Positions 15,471 to 24,319 of a DNA stretch of 64,000 nucleotides are shown here, one piece after another. Position 1 is the stretch's first letter. Every line of letters starts with the position of its first letter. Position numbers and translations under genes: made by a program. Where the stretch lies: positions 139,172 to 203,171 of the forward strand of contig JACIWX010000004.1 of assembly GCA_014360755.1 (NCBI GenBank). Reading direction: 5' to 3'. The stretch is from Chloroflexota bacterium. GTDB lineage: Bacteria; Chloroflexota; Anaerolineae; UBA2200. The notes beneath the pieces were generated by a model. The model saw only the letters and a list, made by a program, of their open reading frames with translations, had not been told where the DNA came from and made no database searches.

Positions 15471-16335
15471 AGCGCGCACCGACTGCCTGTACTACACCCG
15501 CAGCGATATGGTTGCCCTCTCTCAAGGCCACCGCCAGGTCGTGCTGAGCAAGCCATGTCACGACAAAGGCGGCGGCAAAAGCATCTCCAGCACCCGTCGT
15601 ATCCACAACGGGCACAGCAAAGCCCGGCTGGTAGGCTATCTCGTCTCTGTTTCCTGCGATAGCCCCATCTGCCCCCATTTTCAGGACAACCATCGGAAAA
15701 TGCTGCAAAAGAGCGTGCAAAATTCGCTCTGGTTCAGATTCTCCGGTAAGTGCGCTTCCTTCCTCTAGGTTGGGGAACAAGACATCTACTCCCTGTGTCA
15801 GCGCGAAGAAAGCTGCGGGACCAATATGTTGCAGATAGCCAGTCGAAGATGGATCCAATGAAATTGGCTTGCCACGTTCCTTTACGTATTGTATAGCAGC
15901 TAGCGAAGCCTCGCGTGGTTTTTCCTCGAAGAAAGAGTACGCTGTAAGATGGAGCCAATGGGCACGATCCAGCAATGCCCAGTCCAACTCATTGGTGCTC
16001 AGCGTCGCATTGGCGCCGCGCGCAGCTAGCATCGTCCGCTTGCCAATCTGATGGAGGATCATTAGCGTGAATCCTGTGGTCTCCTTGCCTACTGCTACAC
16101 CACTCATGACCTTTTCGCGCTCGAGGTCGTGCAGTAGCGCACGGCCGAATAGGTCATCGCCTACTTTGGCAATCAATCCAACCTCTGCGCCCAGGCGGGC
16201 TGCCCATACGGCAAAATTTGCCGCTGAACCTCCTGGCGAAATGCTAGCCTGCACGGTGCAATCGGTGCCATACAGGACAAACGCACTGGAGCGGACAACG
16301 ATATCCAGCATCAAGTCACCAAGTGCAACGATCAT
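15445..16335 (-). CDS. PfkB-family carbohydrate/nucleoside kinase
   Basis: A 296-residue ribokinase-like enzyme. It has the first PfkB signature as SISPGGSAANFAVWAARLG and the second with the catalytic base as VVDTTGAGDAFAAAF; ISLDPSS and VVLKMGADGA are also typical. It phosphorylates a hydroxyl of a small substrate using ATP; sugar, nucleoside or adenosine-like substrates are all possible. The ATG overlaps the stop of homoserine dehydrogenase (16332-16335), so the two are coupled, which is unusual for a sugar kinase. The end overlaps trpS on the other strand. A role as a non-standard homoserine kinase is only a guess from position. Confidence 0.88.
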   Translation of the reverse strand: MIVALGDLMLDIVVRSSAFVLYGTDCTVQASISPGGSAANFAVWAARLGAEVGLIAKVGDDLFGRALLHDLEREKVMSGVAVGKETTGFTLMILHQIGKRTMLAARGANATLSTNELDWALLDRAHWLHLTAYSFFEEKPREASLAAIQYVKERGKPISLDPSSTGYLQHIGPAAFFALTQGVDVLFPNLEEGSALTGESEPERILHALLQHFPMVVLKMGADGAIAGNRDEIAYQPGFAVPVVDTTGAGDAFAAAFVVTWLAQHDLAVALREGNHIAAGVVQAVGARSTAALPVP

Positions 16336-17375
16336 GAATTGCCCCGTGAGGTCAACAGATTGACGGTATCGCGCAGCACCGCACCCGCCGTAGCCGTGGT
16401 GCCTTCTTCTTCAATAATGGCCGTGATGGTGCCATTGATATCGGTAGTATATACCACACCCATCTGCCATTTGGTCAGGCGCGCCAGGATATGGTCAAGG
16501 GGCAGTTCTGTTGGGCGTACTGCCAGCTTGTAGCGTTCCCCGGCAAGTTCAGCAGTAGCCAGCAGTTTAATCGTGTGACCGCGTTCCTGCGCTTGCAACA
16601 ATTGGGTTCGGTCTATGCCGCGGATACCTTGCACAGATACATCCTCCAAAGTGGCAGGCATGCCCAGCACGCTGTTGGCTACGATGATCAGTTTGTTGGC
16701 AGCGTCCCAGCCGTCGATATCCAGGCTTGGGTCAGCCTCGGCAACGCCTGCCCGTTGTGCTTCTGCGAGTGCCTGTTCAAAGGATAAGCCACTTTCTGCC
16801 ATGCGCACCAAGATGTAGTTTGTGGTGGTATTAAAGATGCCTTCCACGCGCAGGATCTTTGCTGCAATCAGATCCCGACACCCAATGTTCACTGTAGGCA
16901 GCCCTCCCGCCACCGCTCCACTGAAAAGCAATTGCCTCTTTCTCTCGGCGGCCAGTGCTGCCAGGCGTTGATACGCGAGCACCAATGGGCCCTTGTTCGC
17001 TGTAACGACATCCATGTCATGTTCCAATGCCCAGGTGATCGCTGACAGGCCTGGTTCACCGTGTTTGAGGTTTGTCGGCGACAGTTCAACAAGCAGCTGC
17101 GCATTCGACTGCTCCAACGCTGCCAAGCCTGTCATTCCCCGCTTGCCGTAGCGCGGATAATCCGCTACACTATTGCCCGCTTCCTTCAGACGCAGGACCT
17201 GGTTGATGTCTAAGCCATTGTCGTTCAGCGCTGCTCCAGCCGAGTCTACTACAGCAACCAGGGATAGTTGCAAGCCAAAGCGCGCGTTCAGCATGTCCTG
17301 CTTTTGCAGCAGAATACGTAGGAAGCGCTGACCGATGTTGCCTACTCCAATAAGTGCAAACCGATGCATGCTCAT
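16332..17375 (-). CDS. hom: Homoserine dehydrogenase
   Basis: Reduces aspartate semialdehyde to homoserine for threonine and methionine synthesis. The N-terminal Rossmann motif is ALIGVGNIGQRFLR; VVTANKGPLVLAY and LFSGAVAGGLPTVN mark the substrate region, FNTTTNYILVRM is the family's GTxNYIL-like loop, and DPSLDIDGWDAANKLIIVAN contains the catalytic Lys/Asp region. At 347 residues it lacks the ACT domain of longer, threonine-regulated forms, though VYTTDINGTITAIIEE is a short residual C-terminal strand pair. GGAGGAG precedes ATG 17375. The promoter is back-to-back with that of the glycan cluster. Confidence 0.93.
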   Translation of the reverse strand: MSMHRFALIGVGNIGQRFLRILLQKQDMLNARFGLQLSLVAVVDSAGAALNDNGLDINQVLRLKEAGNSVADYPRYGKRGMTGLAALEQSNAQLLVELSPTNLKHGEPGLSAITWALEHDMDVVTANKGPLVLAYQRLAALAAERKRQLLFSGAVAGGLPTVNIGCRDLIAAKILRVEGIFNTTTNYILVRMAESGLSFEQALAEAQRAGVAEADPSLDIDGWDAANKLIIVANSVLGMPATLEDVSVQGIRGIDRTQLLQAQERGHTIKLLATAELAGERYKLAVRPTELPLDHILARLTKWQMGVVYTTDINGTITAIIEEEGTTATAGAVLRDTVNLLTSRGNS

Positions 17376-17404
17376 CTTTACTCCTCCAGTTAGTCTTGCT
17401 GGAA

Positions 17405-17433
17405 AGTATAGATGAAGCCTTACGGGCAGTCAA
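17405..17433 (-). promoter_or_regulatory. Promoter of homoserine dehydrogenase
   Basis: Minus strand TTGACT, 17-bp spacer, TATACT. Its -35 box lies one base away from the -35 box of the divergent promoter. Confidence 0.75.
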
Positions 17434-17434
17434 T

Positions 17435-17463
17435 TTGACATGGGCTTATCACTGTGATAGATT
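17435..17463 (+). promoter_or_regulatory. Promoter of the glycan export cluster
   Basis: TTGACA, 17-bp spacer, TAGATT, with expected start near 17470 and GT2 ATG at 17487. The two -35 boxes form the palindrome GTCAA-T-TTGAC. Confidence 0.75.
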
Positions 17464-17486
17464 TATCAAAAAGGAACGTAGTCTAG

Positions 17487-18485
17487 ATGTATCAGGTTTC
17501 AGTAATTATCCCAACCTGGAATGGTCTGCGCTATCTACGGGTTTGTCTGGATGCAGTGCTGCGCCAGAGTTACCCTCAATATGAGGTGGTATTGATAGAT
17601 AATGGTTCGAGTGATGGCACTTACGAGTTCGTGGCTACGTACTATCCTCAGGTGCGCATCTTGCGTTCTGAAAGGAACTTGGGCTTTGCTGCCGGAACCA
17701 ATCTCGGCATACGGAATACGCAGGGCGACTATGTAGCAACATTGAACAACGATACTGAGGTAGAGCCAACCTGGTTAGAAGAGCTGGTTAAGGTTATGGA
17801 TTCTGATCCTGGCATCGGCATGTGCGCTTCCAAGATGCTTTTCTATGACCGGCGTCAGGTAATCAATTCTGCTGGCATCGCTGTGGACCGAGTGGGTATT
17901 GCTTGGGATCGTGAGGGTGGGGCAATAGACAACGTCATGAATCTTGCACCGCGTGAGGTTTTTGGACCCTGTGCTGGGGCGGCGCTCTACCGGCGCGCCA
18001 TGTTGGATGCGATCGGCCTTTTCGATGAGGATTTCTGGGCTTATTTGGAGGATGTTGACCTAGCCTGGCGCGCTCAAGCGTGTGGATGGCGTTGTATGTA
18101 CGTACCTTCAGCGCGTGTATATCACATTCATTCCGCTACTGGGCAGGAGGCTAGTTCTTTCAGGGATTATCTGCTTGCACGTAACAAGGCGTTGATGATC
18201 ATCAAAAACTACCCGTGGCCATATTGGCTTGCTTACAGCCTAGCAATCCTTGCCTATGACGTGATAGCGATAGCATACCGTGTGGCAACCAAGCGCAATT
18301 TTCATAGCCTCTATGGAAAACTCGCTGCACTAAAGTCGTTACCTGCTGCTCTGCGCAAACGACGTGCTATCCAAAGTTCTCCTGGTTACTCTGCTTGGTT
18401 GGCATTCGCCTGTCTGAGCCCGCTCGATTCACCTGTGCAAGTCTGGCGACGCTTTACACATTTGGAAAACCCTCACGCCAATTGA
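17487..18485 (+). CDS. GT2-family glycosyltransferase (rhamnosyltransferase-like)
   Basis: A 332-residue GT-A enzyme. It begins VSVIIPTWNG, has IDNGSSDGT for nucleotide binding, a metal/nucleotide NNDTEVEP motif in place of DxD, FGPCAGAALYRR, and the late EDVDLAWRAQACGW motif of inverting GT2 enzymes. C-terminal hydrophobic stretches (ALMIIKNYPWPYWLAYSLAIL) suggest membrane association. ATG 17487 has AAGGA about 11 nt upstream. It is the first gene of the plus-strand surface polysaccharide cluster, and probably elongates the glycan on the inner face of the membrane. The sugar cannot be assigned. Confidence 0.92.
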   Translation: MYQVSVIIPTWNGLRYLRVCLDAVLRQSYPQYEVVLIDNGSSDGTYEFVATYYPQVRILRSERNLGFAAGTNLGIRNTQGDYVATLNNDTEVEPTWLEELVKVMDSDPGIGMCASKMLFYDRRQVINSAGIAVDRVGIAWDREGGAIDNVMNLAPREVFGPCAGAALYRRAMLDAIGLFDEDFWAYLEDVDLAWRAQACGWRCMYVPSARVYHIHSATGQEASSFRDYLLARNKALMIIKNYPWPYWLAYSLAILAYDVIAIAYRVATKRNFHSLYGKLAALKSLPAALRKRRAIQSSPGYSAWLAFACLSPLDSPVQVWRRFTHLENPHAN

Positions 18486-18525
18486 TCGTCTACGGTAGTT
18501 TGAAAGGTGCTTCCCTTCTATATAT

Positions 18526-18555
18526 TTGGCCCAATTCTCTTTCGTGTGTTACAAT
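18526..18555 (+). promoter_or_regulatory. Possible internal promoter before wzm
   Basis: TTGGCC, 18-bp spacer, TACAAT. The predicted RNA start would be less than 10 nt before ATG 18571, so translation would be nearly leaderless, or would begin at TTG 18589 behind CGGGAG. Confidence 0.4.
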
Positions 18556-18570
18556 TTTGAATAGCAATGA

Positions 18571-19398
18571 ATGAGGTTCGGGAGTCAGTTGATCGTCAGA
18601 TTTGCTGAGTTAATCAGATACCGCGAACTGGTGAAAAACCTGGTTGTGCGGGACTTGAAAGCACGCTACAAGAATTCAATACTGGGTTTGCTATGGTCCT
18701 TGTTGAACCCATTGTTCACCATGCTCGTTTTCACCATCGTCTTCACCTTCATGATGCCCAACAACCAGATTAGCAAGTTCCCTGTCTTTCTGCTCTGCGC
18801 GCTCCTGCCATGGAATTTCTTTCAAGCAGCGCTAACAGGTTGCACCAATAGCATTGTAGAAAATGCTACGCTGGTCAAAAAGGTGTACTTTCCGCGTGAA
18901 GTCCTGCCTTTGTCCACAGTACTTTCCAACTTTGTCAATTTTCTCCTCGCGTTAATTGTTCTATTTGCTATGTTATGGGCCTTTCGAATACCTCTGACGA
19001 GACAAGTTTTTTGGTTGCCTGTGATCATGGCAACACAACTGGCATTCACTCTAGGACTTGGACTCATTCTGGCCACTACGAATGTATTTTATCGAGATAC
19101 TGGCTTGATTCTGGGCGTTGCTTTACAGGCTTGGTTTTTCTTGACTCCTATCATATATCCAATTGATATTTTGCCTACCCAACGATCTATTTTTGGGCTG
19201 AATTTGAATGTCCATCGCCTGACTTACATCCTGAATCCAATGGCTTCGATCATTTCCTCTTATCGCGTTGTACTGTATCACGGGGCCCCGCCAGCGCTTA
19301 ATTTCATGCTCAGGACACTGGTCACTTCTGTAGCAGTACTGATGTTGGGGTATGCGATCTTCTCCCACTACAGTGGCACGTTCGGAGAAGAGGTCTGA
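18571..19398 (+). CDS. ABC-2 polysaccharide export permease (Wzm type)
   Basis: A 275-residue integral membrane subunit with six predicted helices (for example LWSLLNPLFTMLVFTIVFTF and FVNFLLALIVLFAMLWA) and the family's cytosolic start RELVKNLVVRDLKARYKNSILG. It forms the channel through which lipid-linked polysaccharide leaves the cytoplasm. The stop overlaps the start of the ATPase by one base, a classic wzm-wzt pair. Start ATG 18571 is provisional; TTG 18589 has a better RBS. The ABC export route means chains are completed inside before export, unlike the Wzx/Wzy route, for which no gene is seen. Confidence 0.92.
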   Translation: MRFGSQLIVRFAELIRYRELVKNLVVRDLKARYKNSILGLLWSLLNPLFTMLVFTIVFTFMMPNNQISKFPVFLLCALLPWNFFQAALTGCTNSIVENATLVKKVYFPREVLPLSTVLSNFVNFLLALIVLFAMLWAFRIPLTRQVFWLPVIMATQLAFTLGLGLILATTNVFYRDTGLILGVALQAWFFLTPIIYPIDILPTQRSIFGLNLNVHRLTYILNPMASIISSYRVVLYHGAPPALNFMLRTLVTSVAVLMLGYAIFSHYSGTFGEEV

Positions 19399-20675
19399 TG
19401 AGTGTCATTTGCTTGCAAAATGTATCCAAAAAATTTGTTATACATCATGACCGGCCACGTTCTTTTCAGGAACTGCTCATCAGGACATTGGGCAGAAATC
19501 ACAATCACAGCCGCGAAGAGTTCTGGGTCTTGCGGGATCTGGACCTCGAGGTTGAGCAAGGCGAAACGCTTGGAATCATTGGTTCTAACGGCGCTGGGAA
19601 GAGCACACTGCTGAAACTAATTGCTGGCATCATCCAACCCACGACTGGCAAGATCACGGTGAAAGGTCGCCTGGCGGCTCTCCTAGAACTAGGAGCAGGT
19701 TTCCATCCAGACCTGACAGGCCGGGAGAATGTTTTCCTAAGCGGTTCTATCTTAGGACTCACTGCGCATGAGATGCGTAGCCGTTTTGATGAAATCGTGT
19801 CCTTTGCCGAGCTAGAAAAATTCATTGATATGCCACTCAGATACTACTCGTCGGGAATGCAAGTGCGCTTGGGGTTCTCTATTGCTGCCTGCCTAGATCC
19901 AGATATCCTTCTTATTGATGAGGTCCTGGCAGTAGGTGATGAGGCTTTCCAGAAGAAATGTCTCGCTCGTATAGACGAATTCTGCCGAAGCGGCAAAACG
20001 ATTTTGTTGGTCTCGCACAACCTGGAGGCTGTTAAACAGCTTTGTAGCCGAGTCCTTTGGCTGGAGACGAATCAGCCCGCAGTGGAAGGACCTGCGGTTG
20101 AAATGGTAGAGAAATACCGTCTTCATGTGTGGGAAGAGGAGGCAAAGAAACGGGCCCACGATGCTTCAGCGCACGGCAGTGTCGATCAGGACACCCAGAG
20201 TGTATCTAAGACACGCTGGGGGTCAGGAGAGATTATTGTGAGTGATGTGCGTCTGATCAATCGTGCGGGCGTGCCTGTCCATTGGATTCAGTGCGGCGAT
20301 CCCCTGACCATTGAGATCCATTACCACGTGCAACGCGCAGTGCCTGATGTGGTGTTTGGTATTGCTATCTATCGCAGCGACGGCTTGTGGTGCTATGGCA
20401 CCAACACAGAGATTGATGCTGTCGATTTAGGTCCATTGGCTGATGACGGGGTAGTATGCGTAGATTTCCCCAGTCTCGGTCTGATAGCGGGGGAATACAG
20501 TTTGGATGTAGCGCTTCATGATAGCGATGGCCATGCCTATGATTACTGGCATCCATATTGTGCGTTTTCGGTGCGCTCTCATATTCAGGATGTAGGGGTA
20601 TACCGTCCAGCACATCAGTGGCGGATCGGTGAGCGTAGAGCAGGTGATGCAAAGGAGGGCAAGGCGCGTGCCTGA
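19398..20675 (+). CDS. ABC transporter ATPase with C-terminal glycan-binding domain (Wzt type)
   Basis: A 425-residue ATPase. Walker A GSNGAGKST, signature YYSSGMQVRLGFS, Walker B ILLIDEVLAVGDE and switch SHNLE are intact in residues 1-240. Residues about 270-410 form an extra beta-sandwich with GEIIVSDVRLINRAG, PLTIEIHYHV and AGEYSLDVALHD, as in Wzt proteins that recognise a modified non-reducing end of the glycan before export. That predicts a terminal modification, and the next gene is a methyltransferase. It overlaps the permease by one base and the methyltransferase by 8 bases. Confidence 0.93.
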   Translation: MSVICLQNVSKKFVIHHDRPRSFQELLIRTLGRNHNHSREEFWVLRDLDLEVEQGETLGIIGSNGAGKSTLLKLIAGIIQPTTGKITVKGRLAALLELGAGFHPDLTGRENVFLSGSILGLTAHEMRSRFDEIVSFAELEKFIDMPLRYYSSGMQVRLGFSIAACLDPDILLIDEVLAVGDEAFQKKCLARIDEFCRSGKTILLVSHNLEAVKQLCSRVLWLETNQPAVEGPAVEMVEKYRLHVWEEEAKKRAHDASAHGSVDQDTQSVSKTRWGSGEIIVSDVRLINRAGVPVHWIQCGDPLTIEIHYHVQRAVPDVVFGIAIYRSDGLWCYGTNTEIDAVDLGPLADDGVVCVDFPSLGLIAGEYSLDVALHDSDGHAYDYWHPYCAFSVRSHIQDVGVYRPAHQWRIGERRAGDAKEGKARA

Positions 20676-21912
20676 AAATGAGGATGTAGCAAAAGTGCTG
20701 GCGAGACTGAAAGAAGAGATACGAACTAAAAAGGTTCAGTCTGCGGAGATATCTCTGCCAGAAGCCCAGGTCAAGCTGCGCCAGGTCTATGCAACTGCCC
20801 GGGTTAATCCGCATTTACCCATTGGTTGGCCCAAACTGCCTCCCGGGATAATCCCAAAGATAGTTGCTATTGCTCAGAAAGTAGTGCGACGATTGCTGCG
20901 TTGGTACATCAACCCTATTGTTGAGCAACAGAACGCGTACAATGCTGCGGTTACGGCACTTCTGGAAGACCAGACGATGGAGGTGGGACGGCTAAAGGCT
21001 GCATTCAAAGAGGTAGAACAGCTAGAGGCCGCGTTAAAACAAGAAATAGAACAGGTAAAGGCCACGTTAGAGCAAGCAGAGCAAGGAGCTCAGACGGCCC
21101 AAGTGCGTTTGCAACGTCTTGAACGTGCGTACCGCGCCTCAGCAACGGGTGCAACTGTTCCCAACATGGCTAGACCAGACTTTCTCGCTAGCGATGGCCC
21201 ATGGCTTGATTATTTCCGTCTGGAACTGCAATTGAGAGCCCCACAGTTACTGCGGAAACGGCAAGCCGACTATTTGAAATATTTTGAAGGAAGACAGAAC
21301 GTGCTGGATATTGGGTGTGGGCGCGGAGAATTTGTGGAAATGCTACTGCAAAAAGGAATCAGTGCGCGCGGGATTGATTTGGATCGTGATGCGGTGGCCT
21401 ATGCTAAGGAACGCGGCCTCCCTGTTGATCTAGCTGAGGCTATGGCTTATTTGCAAGGCTTGCCAGATGAATCGCTTGGCGGCGTGTTCGCTTCTCAGGT
21501 GATCGAACACCTCAAGCCACGTCAACTCCAGCGTTTGCTCGAACTTTGTCATGACAAGTTGGTAGCTGAAGCACCCATCGTGCTCGAAACCCTGAATCCA
21601 GCCTGTTTGGTGGCTCTGGCGAATTGGTTTGTAATTGATCCGACACACGTTTGGCCAGTGCACAGCGAAACTCTCAAATTTATGCTGGAAAATGCCGGCT
21701 TCTGGAAAATCAGCATTGAATTCATATCTCCTGTGCCTCCTGAACAGCGCTTGCGGACCATCCCTCACTACGCTCAGTTGACCGATGTAGATGCTGAAAC
21801 GGTATCGCTGCTGAATCACAATATTGAGTTATTGAACCATACTATCTTCGGTTACCAAGACTATGTCGCAATTGCCTGGCGTCCACCCCGCCACGTGGAG
21901 GGCACGTCATGA
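20668..21912 (+). CDS. Coiled-coil SAM methyltransferase, likely glycan-modifying (WbdD-like idea)
   Basis: I use GTG 20668, nine nt after AGGAGG, giving 414 residues; an in-frame GTG at 20629 lies deep in wzt. Residues about 55-80 contain a basic, hydrophobic stretch (KIVAIAQKVVRRLLRWYI), about 90-155 a Glu/Lys/Ala-rich coiled coil (EVEQLEAALKQEIEQVKATL), and from about 205 a class I methyltransferase domain with motif I VLDIGCGRGEFVE, acidic RGIDLD and SQVIEHL. Its place after a Wzt with a glycan-binding domain suggests it methylates the chain end, stopping elongation. In WbdD a coiled coil also measures chain length. The kinase domain of WbdD is absent, so this is an analogy. Confidence 0.85.
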   Translation: MPENEDVAKVLARLKEEIRTKKVQSAEISLPEAQVKLRQVYATARVNPHLPIGWPKLPPGIIPKIVAIAQKVVRRLLRWYINPIVEQQNAYNAAVTALLEDQTMEVGRLKAAFKEVEQLEAALKQEIEQVKATLEQAEQGAQTAQVRLQRLERAYRASATGATVPNMARPDFLASDGPWLDYFRLELQLRAPQLLRKRQADYLKYFEGRQNVLDIGCGRGEFVEMLLQKGISARGIDLDRDAVAYAKERGLPVDLAEAMAYLQGLPDESLGGVFASQVIEHLKPRQLQRLLELCHDKLVAEAPIVLETLNPACLVALANWFVIDPTHVWPVHSETLKFMLENAGFWKISIEFISPVPPEQRLRTIPHYAQLTDVDAETVSLLNHNIELLNHTIFGYQDYVAIAWRPPRHVEGTS

Positions 21913-22958
21913 GCATCAAGAATATCCTCATCTGCACGAGCCAAGTGCCGCTACGGTATGGGGGCACTGAGGTCCTGGTGCAAAGCCTGCGACAAGCCCT
22001 GTTGAAACGCGGATTCCAGGTGGATATCGTCAGTATCCCGTTTCGCCATTACCCCAATAAGGAGATACTGAAGGGTCATCTTATATGGCGACTGCTTGAC
22101 CTTACAGAGAGCGATGGACAAAAAGTGGACATGATCATCGCTACGAAATTCCCTTCCTACCTTGTGCAGCATCCTAATAAAGTGACCTGGCTAGTGCACC
22201 AATTCCGCCAGGCGTATGAGTTGGTGGGCACGGAGTTTAGTCCATTTACCCATTCAGAAGAAGACACTGCTTTGTGCCGCGTGATCCATCATCTGGATAC
22301 CGTAGCGCTTAAAGAATCCAAGCGGCTTTTTGCCATCTCTGGTAATGTAGCCAAGCGCTTAGCGCGCTACAATGGTTTGCAGGCTACACCTCTTTATCCC
22401 CCACCACAGTATGAAGGTCTGTATCACAACGATGGCTACGGTGATTACATCTTGGCTGTTAGTCGCTTGAATCGCTGGAAAAGGCTGGACTTGCTTATCC
22501 AGGCTATGGCACTGACCAAACAACCTGCTCGTTGTGTGATTGTGGGCGAAGGGCCAGAAGAAGAGCATCTAAAACACTTGATACAGCAGCACAAATTAGG
22601 CGACAGGGTAACACTCCTGGGCTTCGTAGATGACCAGCGTCTTCTGCATTTATATGCCAACTGCTTCGCCCTTTTCTTTGCTCCATATGATGAAGATTAT
22701 GGCTTGGTAACTCTCGAGGCGTTCAAATCGCAGAAACCGGTCATCACCGCTGCGGATTCTGGTGGCGTGTTGGAATTCGTAGAAGATGGCTGTAATGGAT
22801 ATATTGCCTCGACTATCAACCCCGTTGAATTTGCTGACTACATTGACCGCCTTTATGCAGATCGCGCGCTTTGCCAGAAACTTGGCCAAGCTGGCTATGA
22901 TAGGGTGCGTGACATCACATGGGATCGCACTATTGACCAGTTGCTAGGGTTGCAGTAA
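21909..22958 (+). CDS. GT4-family glycosyltransferase
   Basis: A 349-residue GT-B transferase beginning ILICTSQVPLRYGGTEVLVQ. The C-domain has YILAVSRLNRWKRLDLLIQAM, CVIVGEGPEEEHL, VTLLGFVDDQRLLHLYA and donor site DEDYGLVTLEAF, where the EX7E pair is present. ATG 21909 overlaps the stop of the methyltransferase (ATGA). It presumably transfers one sugar of the exported glycan. Acceptor and donor are unknown. Confidence 0.92.
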   Translation: MSIKNILICTSQVPLRYGGTEVLVQSLRQALLKRGFQVDIVSIPFRHYPNKEILKGHLIWRLLDLTESDGQKVDMIIATKFPSYLVQHPNKVTWLVHQFRQAYELVGTEFSPFTHSEEDTALCRVIHHLDTVALKESKRLFAISGNVAKRLARYNGLQATPLYPPPQYEGLYHNDGYGDYILAVSRLNRWKRLDLLIQAMALTKQPARCVIVGEGPEEEHLKHLIQQHKLGDRVTLLGFVDDQRLLHLYANCFALFFAPYDEDYGLVTLEAFKSQKPVITAADSGGVLEFVEDGCNGYIASTINPVEFADYIDRLYADRALCQKLGQAGYDRVRDITWDRTIDQLLGLQ

Positions 22959-22960
22959 GC

Positions 22961-24319
22961 ATGCGTATTGCATTGTTCAGCCCCTTGAGCCCACTGCAGA
23001 CCGCAATAGCTGACCACGTGGAAGGTTTGTTGCCATACTTAGCCGAATTTGCCGAGATGGACCTATTTATTGATGATGGCTATGTTCCCAGTAACCCTAC
23101 TGTGCGGAGCAATTTTGTTGTACATAATTACCGTGATTTCCCCAATTTGGCGAGCCAATATGATATCGCAGTCTACCATATGGGCAATGAGCCAAACTAC
23201 CATGGCTATATTTACCACATGCTGCGACAATACCCCGGCATAGTTGTGCTACATGACTTGGTCTTGCATCACTGCATCTATGGGCTTACCGTGGCTAAAG
23301 GCGATATAGAAGGCTACCTAGCTGAGATGCGCTACTCCTACGGAAGAGAAGGAGAAATAGTGGCGACCCAGATTGTGGAGGGACGTAACCCAGACCTGAT
23401 GTACCGCTATCCACTGATGGAGCGCGTTTTGGATAGCAGCCGGGGTGTGATTGTGCATAACAACTATGCCCTCCACCAGGTATGGAAGAAGCGCCCCAAG
23501 TTGCCTGCAGTATGCATTCCTCAGCACTTTTACCTGCCCGATGGCCTTACATTCACCGAAGACAGGAAAGCTTTACGGGAGCGCTTTGGGCTTGAGGGTC
23601 GTTTTGTTGTAGCATCTTATGGCATACTCGGGGATAAGCACTTGAACATAACACTGCGCGCTTTCAGCCGTTTTCGCCGCACGTTCCCGGAAGCGGTTTA
23701 CTTGCTGGTTGGACCCATTGCCGATGATGTAGTCAGTCTGGTGCGAAGTCTGGGACTGGAAGACGTGGTACGGATTGTTGGCTGGCAGGACCCCATCCAC
23801 TTTGTGCGTTATATGCTGGTGGCTGATTTGGCAATACAACTGAAGTATCCTCATGTCGGAGGTACACCCTACACGCCGATCCGCCTGTTGGGACTGGGTA
23901 TTCCAACTATCATTTCCAATATCGAACCTTTGGCAGAAATCCCTGAGAATTGCTGTGCGAGAGTAGACTTGGGTGGAACCGAGGAAGATGAATTGTTAGT
24001 GATTATGGAATACCTAGCGACACATGAAGCATCTAGGCAAGAAATGGCGGAAAATGGACGGCGTTACGTTCAGGAAAATCACGATCCCCGCAAAGTTGCC
24101 CTACAGTACAAAAGATTCATCGAGCGGACCTTATCGACCCCTGCCAGAGTGGCACCCGGGATAGGTCAGACCATCTCCTGGCAAGAGCGCCTCATCGAAG
24201 ATGTAGCAACCATCTTAGCAGAATGGGGCATATCAGCGGATGATGACCACCTGTTGCTTCCCATCGCCGAAGCGATCGCCAGTCTGGGATTTTATGGGGA
24301 GGAGGTATTGGGTGAGTAA
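22961..24319 (+). CDS. GT4-like glycosyltransferase
   Basis: A 452-residue GT-B protein starting MRIALFSPLSPLQTAIADH, two bases after the preceding stop. The middle has IVVLHDLVLHH and GVIVHNNYA, the C-domain FVVASYGILGDKHLNITLRA, YLLVGPI, VVRIVGWQDPIHFVRYM and GTPYTPIRLLGLGIPTII. The usual EX7E donor motif is not clear; a GTPYTPIRLLGLG segment occupies its place. The last ~60 residues are an extra helical tail (LIEDVATILAEWGIS). It sits in the middle of the glycan cluster, and its end overlaps the next gene by 8 bases. Confidence 0.88.
   Translation: MRIALFSPLSPLQTAIADHVEGLLPYLAEFAEMDLFIDDGYVPSNPTVRSNFVVHNYRDFPNLASQYDIAVYHMGNEPNYHGYIYHMLRQYPGIVVLHDLVLHHCIYGLTVAKGDIEGYLAEMRYSYGREGEIVATQIVEGRNPDLMYRYPLMERVLDSSRGVIVHNNYALHQVWKKRPKLPAVCIPQHFYLPDGLTFTEDRKALRERFGLEGRFVVASYGILGDKHLNITLRAFSRFRRTFPEAVYLLVGPIADDVVSLVRSLGLEDVVRIVGWQDPIHFVRYMLVADLAIQLKYPHVGGTPYTPIRLLGLGIPTIISNIEPLAEIPENCCARVDLGGTEEDELLVIMEYLATHEASRQEMAENGRRYVQENHDPRKVALQYKRFIERTLSTPARVAPGIGQTISWQERLIEDVATILAEWGISADDDHLLLPIAEAIASLGFYGEEVLGE

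Noticed and set aside
24240..24311. Start of the GT-C protein at ATG 24240
   Set aside because: It would overlap the upstream glycosyltransferase by 80 bases; GTG 24312 has a good RBS and gives a membrane helix.
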